This document shows, one piece after another, positions 48,890-63,647 of a stretch of DNA of 64,000 nucleotides (within the stretch, counting starts at the first letter, position 1; each line of letters starts with the position of its first letter). Under the pieces are notes generated by a model. That model was not told where the DNA came from. It did not search any database and worked only from the letters and a program-made list of their open reading frames with translations. Location: contig OX352762.1 in the NCBI GenBank assembly GCA_947095585.1, forward strand, positions 47,111,335 through 47,175,334, read 5' to 3'. The translations under genes were made by a program, and so were the position numbers. The stretch comes from Nephrocerus scutellatus. Its lineage: Eukaryota; Arthropoda; Insecta; Diptera; Pipunculidae.

Positions 48890-51800
48890 CCATAATGATC
48901 ATATTCCAGAATTTCCATAGGAAGAAGTCTTATAGTCGCATCTTAGTCCTACATTCCGAATTTCATGCGAATCTCTAGGGAAATTGCTTTATTCCAGAAA
49001 TTCCAGACAAAAATGATCATATTCCAGAAGTTCCATAGGAAGAAATCTTATATTCAAATCTTCGTCCTACATTCCGAATTTCATGCGAATCGCTTGAGAA
49101 ATTACTTTGTTCCAGAAATTCCAGACCATAATGATCATATTCCAGAATTTCCATAGGAAGAAGTCTGATAGTCGCATCTTAGTTCTACATTCCGAATTTC
49201 ATGCGAATCGCTTGAGAAATTGATTTGTTCCAGAAATTCCAGACCATAATGATCATATTCCAGAATTTCCATAGGAAGAAGTCTTATAGTCGCATCTTAG
49301 TCCTACATTCCGAATTTCATGCGAATCTCTTGGGAAATTGCTTTATTCCAGAAATTCCAGACAAAAATGATCATATTCCGAAAGTTCCATAGGAAGAAAT
49401 CTTATATTCACATCTTAGTCCTACATTCCGAATTTCATGCGAATCGCTTGAGAAATTGATTTGTTCCAGAAATTCCAGACCATAATGATCATATTGCAGA
49501 ATTTCCATAGGAAGAAGTCTGATAGTCGCATCTATGTTCTACATTCCGAATTTCCTGCGAATCGCTTGGGAAATTGATTTGTTCCAGAAATTCCAGACCA
49601 TAATGATCATATTCCAGAATTTCCATAGGAACAAGTCTAATAGTCGCATCTTAGTTCTACATTCCGAATTTCATGCGAATCGCTTGAGAAATTGATTTGT
49701 TCCAGAAATTCCAGACCATAATGATCATATTCCAGAATTTCCATAGGAAGAACTCTTATAGTCGCATATTAGTTCTACATTCCGAATTTCATGCAAATCG
49801 CTTGAGAAATTGATTTGTTCCAGAAATTCCAGACCATAATGATCATATTCCAGAATTTCCATAGGAAGAAGTCTAATAATCGCATCTTAGTTCTACATTC
49901 CGAATTTCATGCGAATCGCTTGGGAAATGGATTTGTTCCTAAAATTCCAGACCATAATGATCATATTCCAGAATTTCCATAGGAAAAAGTCTAATAGTGG
50001 CATCTTAGTTCTACATTCCGAATTTCATGCGAATCTCTTGGGAAATTGCTTTATTTCAGAAATTCCAGACAAAAATGATCATATTCCGAAAGTTCCATAG
50101 GAAGAAATCTTATATTCACATCTTAGTCCTACATTCCGAATTTCATGCGAATCGCTTGAGAAATTGATTTGTTCCAGAAATTCCAGACCCTAATGATAAT
50201 ATTCCAGAATTTCCATAGGAAGAAGTCTGATAGTCGCATCTATGTTCTACATTCCGAATTTCCTGCGAATCGCTTGGGAAATTGATTTGTTCCAGAAATT
50301 CCAGACCATAATGATCATATTCCAGAATTTCCATAGGAACAAGTCTAATAGTCGCATCTTAGTTCTACATTCCGAATTTCATGCGAATCGCTTGAGAAAT
50401 TGATTTGTTCCAGAAATTCCAGACCATAATGATCATATTCCAGAATTTCCATAGGAAGAAGTCTTATAGTCGCATATTAGTTCTACATTCCGAATTTCAT
50501 GCAAATCGCTTGAGAAATTGATTTGTTCCAGAAATTCCAGACCATAATGATCATATTCCAGAATTTCCATAGGAAGAAGTCTTATAGTCGCATATTAGTT
50601 CTACATTCCGAATTTCATGCAAATCGCTTGAGAAATTGATTTGTTCCAGAAATTCCAGACCATAATGATCATATTCCAGAATTTCCATAGGAAGAAATCT
50701 TATAGTCGCATCTTAGTTCTACATTCCGAATTTCATGCGAATTTCTTGAGAAATTGATTTGTTCCAGAAATTCCAGACCATAATGATCATATTCCAGAAA
50801 TTCCAGACCATAATGATCATATTCCAGAATTTCCATAGGAAGAAGTCTAATAGTCGCATATTAGTCACACATTCCGGATTTCATGCGAATCTCTTGGGAA
50901 ATTGCGTTATTCCAGAAATTCCAGAGAAAAATGATCATATTCCAGAAGTTCCATAGGAAGAAATCTTATATTCACATCTTAGTCCTACATTCCGAATTTC
51001 ATGCGAATCGCTTAAGAAATTGATTTGTTCCTGAAATTCCAGACCATAATGATCATATTCCAGAATTTCCATAGGAAGAAGTCTTATAGTCGCATCTTAG
51101 TCCTACATTCCGAATTTCATGCGAATCTCTAGGGAAATTGCTTTATTCCAGAAATTCCAGACAAAAATGATCATATTCCAGAAGTTCCATAGGAAGAAAT
51201 CTTATATTCAAATCTTCGTCCTACATTCCGAATTTCATGCGAATCGCTTGAGAAATTGATTTGTTCCAAAAATTCCAGACCATAATGATCATATTCCAGA
51301 ATTTCCATAGGAAGAAGTCTGATAGTCGCATCTTAGTTCTACATTCCGAATTTCCTGCGAATCGCTTGAAAAATTGATTTGTTACAGAAATTCCAGACCA
51401 TAATGATCATATTCCAGAATTTCCATAGGAAGAAATCTTTTAGTCGCATCGTAGTTCTAAATTCCGAATTTCATGCGAATCGCTTGAAAAATTGATTTGT
51501 TCCAGAATTTCCATAGGAAGAAATCTTATAGTCGCATCTTAGTTCTACATTCCGAATTTCATGCGAATCGCTTGCGAAATTGATTTGTTCCAGAAATTCC
51601 AGACCATAATGATCATATTCCAGAATTTCCATAGGAAGAAGTCTGATAGTCGCATCGTAGTTCTACATTCCTAATTTCATGCGAATCGCTTGAGAAATTG
51701 ATTTGTTCCAGAAATTCCAGACGATAATGGTCATATTCCAGAATTTCCATAGGAAGAAGTCTGATAGTCGCATCTTAGTTCTACATTCCGAATTTCCTGC

Positions 51801-54800
51801 GAATTGCTTGAAAAATTGATTTGTTACAGAAATTCCAGACCATAATGATCATATTCCAGAATTTCCATAGGAAGAAATCTTTTAGTAGCATCGTAGTTCT
51901 AAATTCCGAATTTCATGCGAATCGCTTGACAAATTGATTTGTTCCAGAATTTCCATAGGAAGAAATCTTATAGTCGCATCTTAGTTCTACATTCCGAATT
52001 TCATGCGAATCGCTTGAGAAATTGATTTGTTCCAGAAATTCCAGACGATAATGGTCATATTCCAGAATTTCCATAGGAAGAAGTCTTATAGTCGCATCTT
52101 AGTCCTACATTCCGAATTTCCTGCGAATCGCTTGAGAAATTGATTTGTTCCAGAAATTCCAGACCATAATGATCATATTCCAAAAATTCCAGACCATAAT
52201 GATCATATTCCAGAATTTCCATAGGAAGAAATCTTATATTCACATCTTAGTCCTACATTCCGAATTTCATGGGAATCGCTTGAGAAATTGATTTGTTCCT
52301 AAAATTCCAGACCATAATGGTCATATTCCAGAATTTCCATAGGAATAAGTCTTATAGTCGCATCTTAGTCCTACATTCCGAATTTCATGCGAATCTCTAG
52401 GGAAATTGCTTTATTCCAGAAATTCCAGACAAAAATGATCATATTCCAGAAGTTCCATAGGAAGAAATCTTATATTCAAATCTTCGTCCTACATTCCGAA
52501 TTTCATGCGAATCGCTTGAGAAATTACTTTGTTCCAGAAATTCCAGACCATAATGATCATATTCCAGAATTTCCATAGGAAGAAGTCTGATAGTCGCATC
52601 TTAGTTCTACATTCCGAATTTCATGCGAATCGCTTGAGAAATTGATTTGTTCCAGAAATTCCAGACCATAATGATCATATTCCAGAATTTCCATAGGAAG
52701 AAGTCTTATAGTCGCATATTAGTTCTACATTCCGAATTTCATGCAAATCGCTTGAGATATTGATTTGTTCCAGAAATTCCAGACCATAATGATCATATTC
52801 CAGAATTTCCATAGGAAGAAGTCTAATAATCGCATCTTAGTTCTACATTCTGAATTTCATGCGAATCGCTTGAGAAATTGATTTGTTCCTGAAATTCCAG
52901 ACCATTATGATCATATTCCAGAATTTCCATAGGAAGAAGTCTTATAGTCGCATCTTAGTCCTACATTCCGAATTTCGTGCGAATCTCTTGGGAAATTGCT
53001 TTATTCCAGAAATTCCAGACAAAAATGATCATATTCCGAAAGTTCCATAGGAAGAAATCTTATATTCACATCTTAGTCCTACATTCCGAATTTCATGCGA
53101 ATCGCTTGAGAAATTGATTTGTTCCAGAAATTCCAGACCATAATGATCATATTGCAGAATTTCCATAGGAAGAAGTCTGATAGTCGCATCTATGTTCTAC
53201 ATTCCGAATTTCCTGCGAATCGCTTGGGAAATTGATTTGTTCCAGAAATTCCAGACCATAATGATCATATTCCAGAATTTCCATAGGAACAAGTCTAATA
53301 GTCGCATCTTAGTTCTACATTCCGAATTTCATGCGAATCGCTTGAGAAATTGATTTGTTCCAGAAATTCCAGACCATAATGATCATATTCCAGAATTTCC
53401 ATAGGAAGAACTCTTATAGTCGCATATTAGTTCTACATTCCGAATTTCATGCAAATCGCTTGAGAAATTGATTTGTTCCAGAAATTCCAGACCATAATGA
53501 TCATATTCCAGAATTTCCATAGGAAGAAGTCTAATAATCGCATCTTAGTTCTACATTCCGAATTTCATGCGAATCGCTTGGGAAATGGATTTGTTCCTAA
53601 AATTCCAGACCATAATGATCATATTCCAGAATTTCCATAGGAAAAAGTCTAATAGTGGCATCTTAGTTCTACATTCCGAATTTCATGCGAATCTCTTGGG
53701 AAATTGCTTTATTTCAGAAATTCCAGACAAAAATGATCATATTCCGAAAGTTCCATAGGAAGAAATCTTATATTCACATCTTAGTCCTACATTCCGAATT
53801 TCATGCGAATCGCTTGAGAAATTGATTTGTTCCAGAAATTCCAGACCCTAATGATAATATTCCAGAATTTCCATAGGAAGAAGTCTGATAGTCGCATCTA
53901 TGTTCTACATTCCGAATTTCCTGCGAATCGCTTGGGAAATTGATTTGTTCCAGAAATTCCAGACCATAATGATCATATTCCAGAATTTCCATAGGAACAA
54001 GTCTAATAGTCGCATCTTAGTTCTACATTCCGAATTTCATGCGAATCGCTTGAGAAATTGATTTGTTCCAGAAATTCCAGACCATAATGATCATATTCCA
54101 GAATTTCCATAGGAAGAAGTCTTATAGTCGCATATTAGTTCTACATTCCGAATTTCATGCAAATCGCTTGAGAAATTGATTTGTTCCAGAAATTCCAGAC
54201 CATAATGATCATATTCCAGAATTTCCATAGGAAGAAGTCTTATAGTCGCATATTAGTTCTACATTCCGAATTTCATGCAAATCGCTTGAGAAATTGATTT
54301 GTTCCAGAAATTCCAGACCATAATGATCATATTCCAGAATTTCCATAGGAAGAAATCTTATAGTCGCATCTTAGTTCTACATTCCGAATTTCATGCGAAT
54401 TTCTTGAGAAATTGATTTGTTCCAGAAATTCCAGACCATAATGATCATATTCCAGAAATTCCAGACCATAATGATCATATTCCAGAATTTCCATAGGAAG
54501 AAGTCTAATAGTCGCATATTAGTCACACATTCCGGATTTCATGCGAATCTCTTGGGAAATTGCGTTATTCCAGAAATTCCAGAGAAAAATGATCATATTC
54601 CAGAAGTTCCATAGGAAGAAATCTTATATTCACATCTTAGTCCTACATTCCGAATTTCATGCGAATCGCTTAAGAAATTGATTTGTTCCTGAAATTCCAG
54701 ACCATAATGATCATATTCCAGAATTTCCATAGGAAGAAGTCTTATAGTCGCATCTTAGTCCTACATTCCGAATTTCATGCGAATCTCTAGGGAAATTGCT

Positions 54801-56040
54801 TTATTCCAGAAATTCCAGACAAAAATGATCATATTCCAGAAGTTCCATAGGAAGAAATCTTATATTCAAATCTTCGTCCTACATTCCGAATTTCATGCGA
54901 ATCGCTTGAGAAATTGATTTGTTCCAGAAATTCCAGACCATAATGATCATATTCCAGAATTTCCATAGGAAGAAGTCTGATAGTCGCATCTTAGTTCTAC
55001 ATTCCGAATTTCCTGCGAATCGCTTGAAAAATTGATTTGTTACAGAAATTCCAGACCATAATGATCATATTCCAGAATTTCCATAGGAAGAAATCTTTTA
55101 GTCGCATCGTAGTTCTAAATTCCGAATTTCATGCGAATCGCTTGAAAAATTGATTTGTTCCAGAATTTCCATAGGAAGAAATCTTATAGTCGCATCTTAG
55201 TTCTACATTCCGAATTTCATGCGAATCGCTTGCGAAATTGATTTGTTCCAGAAATTCCAGACCATAATGATCATATTCCAGAATTTCCATAGGAAGAAGT
55301 CTGATAGTCGCATCGTAGTTCTACATTCCTAATTTCATGCGAATCGCTTGAGAAATTGATTTGTTCCAGAAATTCCAGACGATAATGGTCATATTCCAGA
55401 ATTTCCATAGGAAGAAGTCTGATAGTCGCATCTTAGTTCTACATTCCGAATTTCCTGCGAATCGCTTGAAAAATTGATTTGTTACAGAAATTCCAGACCA
55501 TAATGATCATATTCCAGAATTTCCATAGGAAGAAATCTTTTAGTAGCATCGTAGTTCTAAATTCCGAATTTCATGCGAATCGCTTGACAAATTGATTTGT
55601 TCCAGAATTTCCATAGGAAGAAATCTTATAGTCGCATCTTAGTTCTACATTCCGAATTTCATGCGAATCGCTTGAGAAATTGATTTGTTCCAGAAATTCC
55701 AGACGATAATGGTCATATTCCAGAATTTCCATAGGAAGAAGTCTTATAGTCGCATCTTAGTCCTACATTCCGAATTTCCTGCGAATCGCTTGAGAAATTG
55801 ATTTGTTCCAGAAATTCCAGACCATAATGATCATATTCCAAAAATTCCAGACCATAATGATCATATTCCAGAATTTCCATAGGAAGAAATCTTATATTCA
55901 CATCTTAGTCCTACATTCCGAATTTCATGGGAATCGCTTGAGAAATTGATTTGTTCCTAAAATTCCAGACCATAATGGTCATATTCCAGAATTTCCATAG
56001 GAATAAGTCTTATAGTCGCATCTTAGTCCTACATTCCGAA
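48890..56040 (+). repeat. Two tandem copies of a 3.4-3.7 kb unit (29 and 31 monomers)
   Basis: Landmarks at the left of the unit pair at 3422 bp (48965/52387), and the rest pair at 3658 bp = 31 x 118 (49909/53567, 50759/54417, 52055/55713). The 236-bp difference means the second copy carries two extra monomers (about 52.7-52.9 kb; gcatattag and aataatcgc types). Each copy contains two 88-bp and two 148-bp monomers, whose length changes cancel. The second copy ends near 56,040, where ctctaggg becomes ctcttggg. Confidence 0.77.
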
Positions 56041-57600
56041 TTTCATGCGAATCTCTTGGGAAATTGCTTTATTCCAGAAATTCCAGACAAAAATGATAAT
56101 ATTCCAGAAGTTCCATAGGAATAAATCTTATATTCACATCTTAGTTCTACATTCCGAATTTCATGCGAATCGCTTGAGAAATTGATTTGTTCCAGAAATT
56201 CCAGACCATAATGATCATATTCCAGAATTTCCATAGGAAGAAATCTTCTAGTCGCATCGTAGTTCTAAATTCCGAATTTCATGCGAATCGCTTGAGAAAT
56301 TGATTTGTTCCAGAAATTCCAGACCGTAATGACCATATTGCAGAATTTCCATAGGAAGAAGTCTAATAGTCGCATCTTAGTTCTACATTACGAATTTCAT
56401 GCGAATCGCTTGGGAAATGGATTTGTTCCTGAAATTCCAGACCATAATGATCATATTCCAGAATTTCCATAGGAAGAAGTCTTATAGTGGCATCTTAGTT
56501 CTATATTCCGAATTTCATGCGAATCGCTTGAGAAATTTATTTATTCCAGAAATTCCAGACCATAATGATCATATTCAGGAATTTCCATAGGAAGAAATAT
56601 TATAGTCGCATCGTAGTTCTAAATTCCGAATTTCATGCGAATCGCTTGAGAAATTGATTTGTTCCAGAAATTCCAGACCATAATGATCATATTCCACAAT
56701 TTCCATAGGAAGATATCTGATAGTCGCATCTTAGTTCTACATTCTGAATTTCCTGCGAATTGCTTTGGAAATTGATTTGTTCCAGAAATTCCAGACCATA
56801 ATGATCATATTCCAGAATTTCCATAGGAAGAAATCTTATAGTCGCATCTTAGTCCTACATTCCGAATTTCATGCGAATCGATTGAAAAATTTCTTTGTTC
56901 CAGAAATTCCAGACAATAATGATCATATTCCAGAATTTCCATAGGAAGAAATCTTATAGTCGCATCTTAGTCCTACATTCCGAATTTCATGCGAACCGCT
57001 TGAGAAATTGATTTGTTCCAGAAATTCCAGACCATAATGATCATATTCCAGAATTTCCATAGGAGGAAGTCTTATAGTGTCATCTTAGTCCTACATTCCG
57101 AATTTCATGCAAATCGCTTGAGAAACTGATTTGTTCCAGAAATTCCAGACCATAATGATCATATTCCAGAATTTCCATAGGAAGAAGTCTAATAGTCGCA
57201 TCTTAGTTCTACATTCCGAATTTCATGCGAATCGCTTGGGAAATTGATTTGTTCCTGAAATTCCAGGCCATAATGATCATATTCCCGAATTTCCATAGGA
57301 AGAAGTCTAATAGTCGCATCTTAGTTCTACATTCCGAATTTCATGCGAATCGCTTGAGAAATTGATTTGTTCCTGAAATTCCAGACCATAATGATCATAT
57401 TCCAGAATTTCCATAGGAAGAAGTCTTATAGTCGCATCTTAGTCCTACATTCCGAATTTCATGCGAATCTCTAGGGAAATTGCTTTATTCCAGAAATTCC
57501 AGACAAAAATGATCATATTCCAGAAGTTCCATAGGAATAAATCTTATATTCACATCTTAGTCCTACATTCCGAATTTCCTGCGAATCGCTTGGGAAATTG
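56041..57600 (+). repeat. Satellite block copied from about 45.2-46.7 kb
   Basis: It matches at an offset of 10,834 bp (45565 with 56399), then 10,716 bp at the gtgtcatc marker (46361 with 57077), a one-monomer difference. It keeps the cgattgaaaaatttctttg unit once, where the 45.7-46.0 kb stretch has it three times in a row. Confidence 0.65.
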
Positions 57601-57602
57601 AT

Positions 57603-60600
57603 TTGTTCCAGAAATTCCAGACCATAATGATCATATTCCAGAAATTCCAGACCGTAATGATCATATTCCAGAATTTTCATAGGAAGAAGTCTAATAGTCG
57701 CATCTTAGTCACACATTCCGGATTTCATGCGAATCTCTTGCGAAATTGCTTTATTCCAGAAATTCCAGACAAAAATGATCATATTCCAGAAGTTCCATAG
57801 GAAGAAATCTTATATTCACATCTTAGTCCTACATTCCGAATTTCATGCGAATCGCTTGAGAAATTGATTTGTTCCAGAAATTCCAGACCATAATGATCAT
57901 ATTCCAGAATTTCCATAGGAAGAAGTCTGATAGTCGCATCTATGTTCTACATTCCGAATTTCCTGCGAATCGCTTGGGAAATTGATTTGTTCCAGAAATT
58001 CCAGACCATAATGATCATATTCCAGAATTTCCATAGGAAGAAGTCTAATAGTGGCATCTTAGTTCTACATTCCGAATTTCATGCGAATCGCTTGGGAAAT
58101 TGATTTGTTCCAGAAATTCCAGACCATAATGATCATATTCCAGAATTTCTATAGGAAGAAATCTTATAGTCGCATCGTAGTTCTAAATTCCGAAGTTCAT
58201 GCGAATCGCTTGAGAAATTGATTTGTTCCAGAAATTCCAGACCATAATGATCATATTCCACAATTTCCATAGGAAGAAGTCTGATAGTCGCATCTTATTT
58301 CTACATTCTGAATTTCCTGAGAATTGCGTGGGAAATTGATTTGTTCCAGAAATTCCAGACCATAAAGATCATATTCCAGAATTTCCATAGGAAGAAATCT
58401 TATAGTCGCATCTTAGTTCTACATTCCGAATTTCATGCGAATCGCTTGAGAAATTGAATTGTTCCAGAAATTCCAGACAATAATGATCATATTCTAGAAT
58501 TTCCATAGGAAGAATTCTTACAGTTGCATCTTAGTCCTACATTCCGAATTTCATGCGAATCGCTTGCGAAATTGATTTGTTCCAGAAATTCCAGACCATA
58601 ATGATCATATTCCAGAATTTCCATAGGAAGAAGTCTGATAGTCGCATCTTAGTTCTACATTCCGCATTTCATGCGAATCGCTTAAGAAATTGATTTGTAC
58701 CAGAAATTCCAGACCATAATGATGATATTCCAGAATTTCCATAGGAAGAAATCTTATAGTCGCATCTTAGTTCTACATTCCGAATTTCATGCGAATTGCT
58801 TGAGAAATTGATTTGTTCCAGAAATTCCAGACCATAATGATCATATTCCAGAATTTCCAAAGGAAGAAATCTTATAGTCGCATCGTAGTTCTACATTCCG
58901 AATTTCATGCGAATCGCTTGAGAAATTGATTTGTTCCAGAAATTCCAGATGATAATGGTCATATTCCAGAATTTCCATAGGAAGAAGTCTGATAGTCGCA
59001 TCTTAGTTCTACATTCTGAATTTCATGCGAATCGCTTGGGAAATTGATTTATTCCTGAAATTCCAGACCATAATGATCATATTCCAGAATTTCCATAGGA
59101 AGAAGTCTTTTAGTCGCATCTTAGTCCTTCATTCCGAATTTCATGCGAATCGCTTGAGAAACTGATTTGTTCCTGCAATTCCAGACGATAATGATCATAT
59201 TCCAGAATTTCCATAGGAAAAAGTCTTATAGTCGCATCTTAGTCCTACATTCCGAATTTCCTGCGAATCGCTTGAGAAATTGATTTGTTCCAGAAATTCC
59301 AGACCATAATGATCATATTCCAGAAATTCCAGACCATAATGATCATATTCCAGAATTTCCATAGGAAGAAGTCTAATAGTCGCATCTTAGTCACACTTTC
59401 CGGATTTCATGCGAATCTCTTGCGAAATTGCTCTATTCCAGAAATTCCAGACAAAAATGATCATATTCCAAAAGTTCCATAGGAAGAAATCTTATATTCA
59501 CATCTTAGTCCTACATTCCGCATTTCATGCGAATCGCTTGAGAAGTTGATTTGTTCCTGAAATTCCAGACCATTACGATCATATTCCAGAATTTCCATAG
59601 GAAGAAGTCTTATAGTCGCATCTTAGTCCTACATTCCGAATTTCATGCGAATCTCTTGGGAAATTGCTTTATTCCAGAAATTCCAGACAAAAATGATCAT
59701 ATTCCGAAAGTTCCATAGGAAGAAATCTTATATTCACATCTTAGTCCTACATTCCGAATTTCATGCGAATCGCTTCAGAAATTGATTTGTTCCAGAAATT
59801 CCAGACCATAATGATCATATTCCAGAATTTCCATATGAAGAAGTCTGATAGTCGCATCTATGTTCTACATTCCGAATTTCCTGCGAATCGCTTGGGAAAT
59901 TGATTTGTTCCAGAAATTCCAGACCATAATGATCATATTCCAGAATTTCCATAGGAACAAGTCTAATAGTCGCATCTTAGTTCTACATTCCGAATTTCAT
60001 GCGAATCGCTTGAGAAATTGATTTGTTCCAGAAATTCCAGACCATAATGATCATATTCCAGAATTTCCATAGGAAGAAGTCTTATAGTCGCATATTAGTT
60101 CTACATTCCGAATTTCATGCAAATCGCTTGAGATATTGATTTGTTCCAGAAATTCCAGACCATAATGATCATATTCCAGAATTTCCATAGGAAGAAGTCT
60201 AATAATCGCATCTTAGTTCTACATTCTGAATTTCATGCGAATCGCTTGAGAAATTGATTTGTTCCTGAAATTCCAGACCATTATGATCATATTCCAGAAT
60301 TTCCATAGGAAGAAGTCTTATAGTCGCATCTTAGTCCTACATTCCGAATTTCATGCGAATCTCTTGGGAAATTGCTTTATTCCAGAAATTCCAGACAAAA
60401 ATGATCATATTCCGAAAGTTCCATAGGAAGAAATCTTATATTCACATCTTAGTCCTACATTCCGAATTTCATGCGAATCGCTTGAGAAATTGCTTTGTTC
60501 CAGAAATTCCAGACCATAATGATCATATTGCAGAATTTCCATAGGAAGAAGTCTGATAGTCGCATCTATGTTCTACATTCCGAATTTCCTGCGAATCGCT

Positions 60601-61398
60601 TGGGAAATTGATTTGTTCCAGAAATTCCAGACCATAATGATCTATTCCAGAATTTCCATAGGAACAAGTCTAATAGTCGCATCTTAGTTCTACATTCCGA
60701 ATTTCATTCGAATCGCTTGAGAAATTGATTTGTTCCAGAAATTCCAGACCATAATGATCATATTCCAGAATTTCCATAGGAAGAACTCTTATAGTCGCAT
60801 ATTAGTTCTACATTCCGAATTTCATGCAAATCGCTTGAGAAATTGATTTGTTCCAGAAATTCCAGACCATAATGATCATATTCCAGAATTTCCATAGGAA
60901 GAAGTCTAATAATCGCATCTTAGTTCTACATTCCGAATTTCATGCGAATCGCTTGGGAAATTGATTTGTTCCTAAAATTCCAGACCATAATGATCATATT
61001 CCAGAATTTCCATAGGAAGAAGTCTAATAGTGGCATCTTAGTTCTACATTCCGAATTTCATGCGAATCTCTTGGGAAATTGCTTTATTTCAGAAATTCCA
61101 GACAAAAATGATCATATTCCGAAAGTTCCATGGAAGAAATCTTATATTCACATCTTAGTCCTACATTCCGAATTTCATGCGAATCGCTTGAGAAATTGAT
61201 TTGTTCCAGAAATTCCAGAATTTCCATAGGAAGAAGTCTGATAGTCGCATCTATGTTCTACATTCCGAATTTCCTGCGAATCGCTTGGGAAATTGATTTG
61301 TTCCAGAAATTCCAGACCATAATGATTATATTCCAGAATTTCCATAGGAACAAGTCTAATAGTCGCATCTTAGTTCTACATTCCGAATTTCATGCGAA
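57603..61398 (+). repeat. Displaced copy of 33883-37680, 23.7 kb away
   Basis: This 3.8-kb block pairs with 33883-37680 at a constant 23,720 bp (33883/57603, 34949/58669, 35565/59285). The offset becomes 23,719 after a single-base loss at about 60,645 (aatgatctattcc). 23,720 is 201 x 118 + 2. It shows that the 26-monomer unit type spread to the distal end of the array. Confidence 0.78.
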
Positions 61399-63647
61399 TC
61401 GCTTGAGAAACTGATTTGTTCCTGCAATTCCAGACGATAATGATCATATTCCAGAATTTCCATAGGAAAAAGTCTTATAGTCGCATCTTAGTCCTACATT
61501 CCGAATTTCCTGCGAATCGCTTGAGAAATTGATTTGTTCCAGAAATTCCAGACCATAATGATCATATTCCAGAAATTCCAGACCATAATGATCATATTCC
61601 AGAATTTCCATAGGAAGAAGTCTAATAGTCGCATCTTAGTCACACTTTCCGGATTTCATGCGAATCTCTTGCGAAATTGCTCTATTCCAGAAATTCCAGA
61701 CAAAAATGATCATATTCCAAAAGTTCCATAGGAAGAAATCTTATATTCACATCTTAGTCCTACATTCCGCATTTCATGCGAATCGCTTGAGAAGTTGATT
61801 TGTTCCTGAAATTCCAGACCATTACGATCATATTCCAGAATTTCCATAGGAAGAAGTCTTATAGTCGCATCTTAGTCCTACATTCCGAATTTCATGCGAA
61901 TCTCTTGGGAAATTGCTTTATTCCAGAAATTCCAGACAAAAATGATCATATTCCGAAAGTTCCATAGGAAGAAATCTTATATTCACATCTTAGTCCTACA
62001 TTCCGAATTTCATGCGAATCGCTTCAGAAATTGATTTGTTCCAGAAATTCCAGACCATAATGATCATATTCCAGAATTTCCATATGAAGAAGTCTGATAG
62101 TCGCATCTATGTTCTACATTCCGAATTTCCTGCGAATCGCTTGGGAAATTGATTTGTTCCAGAAATTCCAGACCATAATGATCATATTCCAGAATTTCCA
62201 TAGGAACAAGTCTAATAGTCGCATCTTAGTTCTACATTCCGAATTTCATGCGAATCGCTTGAGAAATTGATTTGTTCCAGAAATTCCAGACCATAATGAT
62301 CATATTCCAGAATTTCCATAGGAAGAAGTCTTATAGTCGCATATTAGTTCTACATTCCGAATTTCATGCAAATCGCTTGAGATATTGATTTGTTCCAGAA
62401 ATTCCAGACCATAATGATCATATTCCAGAATTTCCATAGGAAGAAGTCTAATAATCGCATCTTAGTTCTACATTCTGAATTTCATGCGAATCGCTTGAGA
62501 AATTGATTTGTTCCTGAAATTCCAGACCATTATGATCATATTCCAGAATTTCCATAGGAAGAAGTCTTATAGTCGCATCTTAGTCCTACATTCCGAATTT
62601 CATGCGAATCTCTTGGGAAATTGCTTTATTCCAGAAATTCCAGACAAAAATGATCATATTCCGAAAGTTCCATAGGAAGAAATCTTATATTCACATCTTA
62701 GTCCTACATTCCGAATTTCATGCGAATCGCTTGAGAAATTGCTTTGTTCCAGAAATTCCAGACCATAATGATCATATTGCAGAATTTCCATAGGAAGAAG
62801 TCTGATAGTCGCATCTATGTTCTACATTCCGAATTTCCTGCGAATCGCTTGGGAAATTGATTTGTTCCAGAAATTCCAGACCATAATGATCTATTCCAGA
62901 ATTTCCATAGGAACAAGTCTAATAGTCGCATCTTAGTTCTACATTCCGAATTTCATTCGAATCGCTTGAGAAATTGATTTGTTCCAGAAATTCCAGACCA
63001 TAATGATCATATTCCAGAATTTCCATAGGAAGAACTCTTATAGTCGCATATTAGTTCTACATTCCGAATTTCATGCAAATCGCTTGAGAAATTGATTTGT
63101 TCCAGAAATTCCAGACCATAATGATCATATTCCAGAATTTCCATAGGAAGAAGTCTAATAATCGCATCTTAGTTCTACATTCCGAATTTCATGCGAATCG
63201 CTTGGGAAATTGATTTGTTCCTAAAATTCCAGACCATAATGATCATATTCCAGAATTTCCATAGGAAGAAGTCTAATAGTGGCATCTTAGTTCTACATTC
63301 CGAATTTCATGCGAATCTCTTGGGAAATTGCTTTATTTCAGAAATTCCAGACAAAAATGATCATATTCCGAAAGTTCCATGGAAGAAATCTTATATTCAC
63401 ATCTTAGTCCTACATTCCGAATTTCATGCGAATCGCTTGAGAAATTGATTTGTTCCAGAAATTCCAGAATTTCCATAGGAAGAAGTCTGATAGTCGCATC
63501 TATGTTCTACATTCCGAATTTCCTGCGAATCGCTTGGGAAATTGATTTGTTCCAGAAATTCCAGACCATAATGATTATATTCCAGAATTTCCATAGGAAC
63601 AAGTCTAATAGTCGCATCTTAGTTCTACATTCCGAATTTCATGCGAA
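59150..63647 (+). repeat. Two tandem copies of a 2249-bp, 19-monomer unit
   Basis: Copy 1 is about 59150-61398 and copy 2 about 61399-63647 (60353/62602, 60942/63191, 61130/63379). 2249 = 19 x 118 + 7, accounted for by one 148-bp monomer (+30), one 97-bp monomer (-21) and two single-base losses. Both copies share the rare aatgatctattcc deletion and the ccattacgatc variant, so the doubling is recent. The remaining 63648-64000 resembles 43153-43490, including the gctaatcgc variant. Confidence 0.8.
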
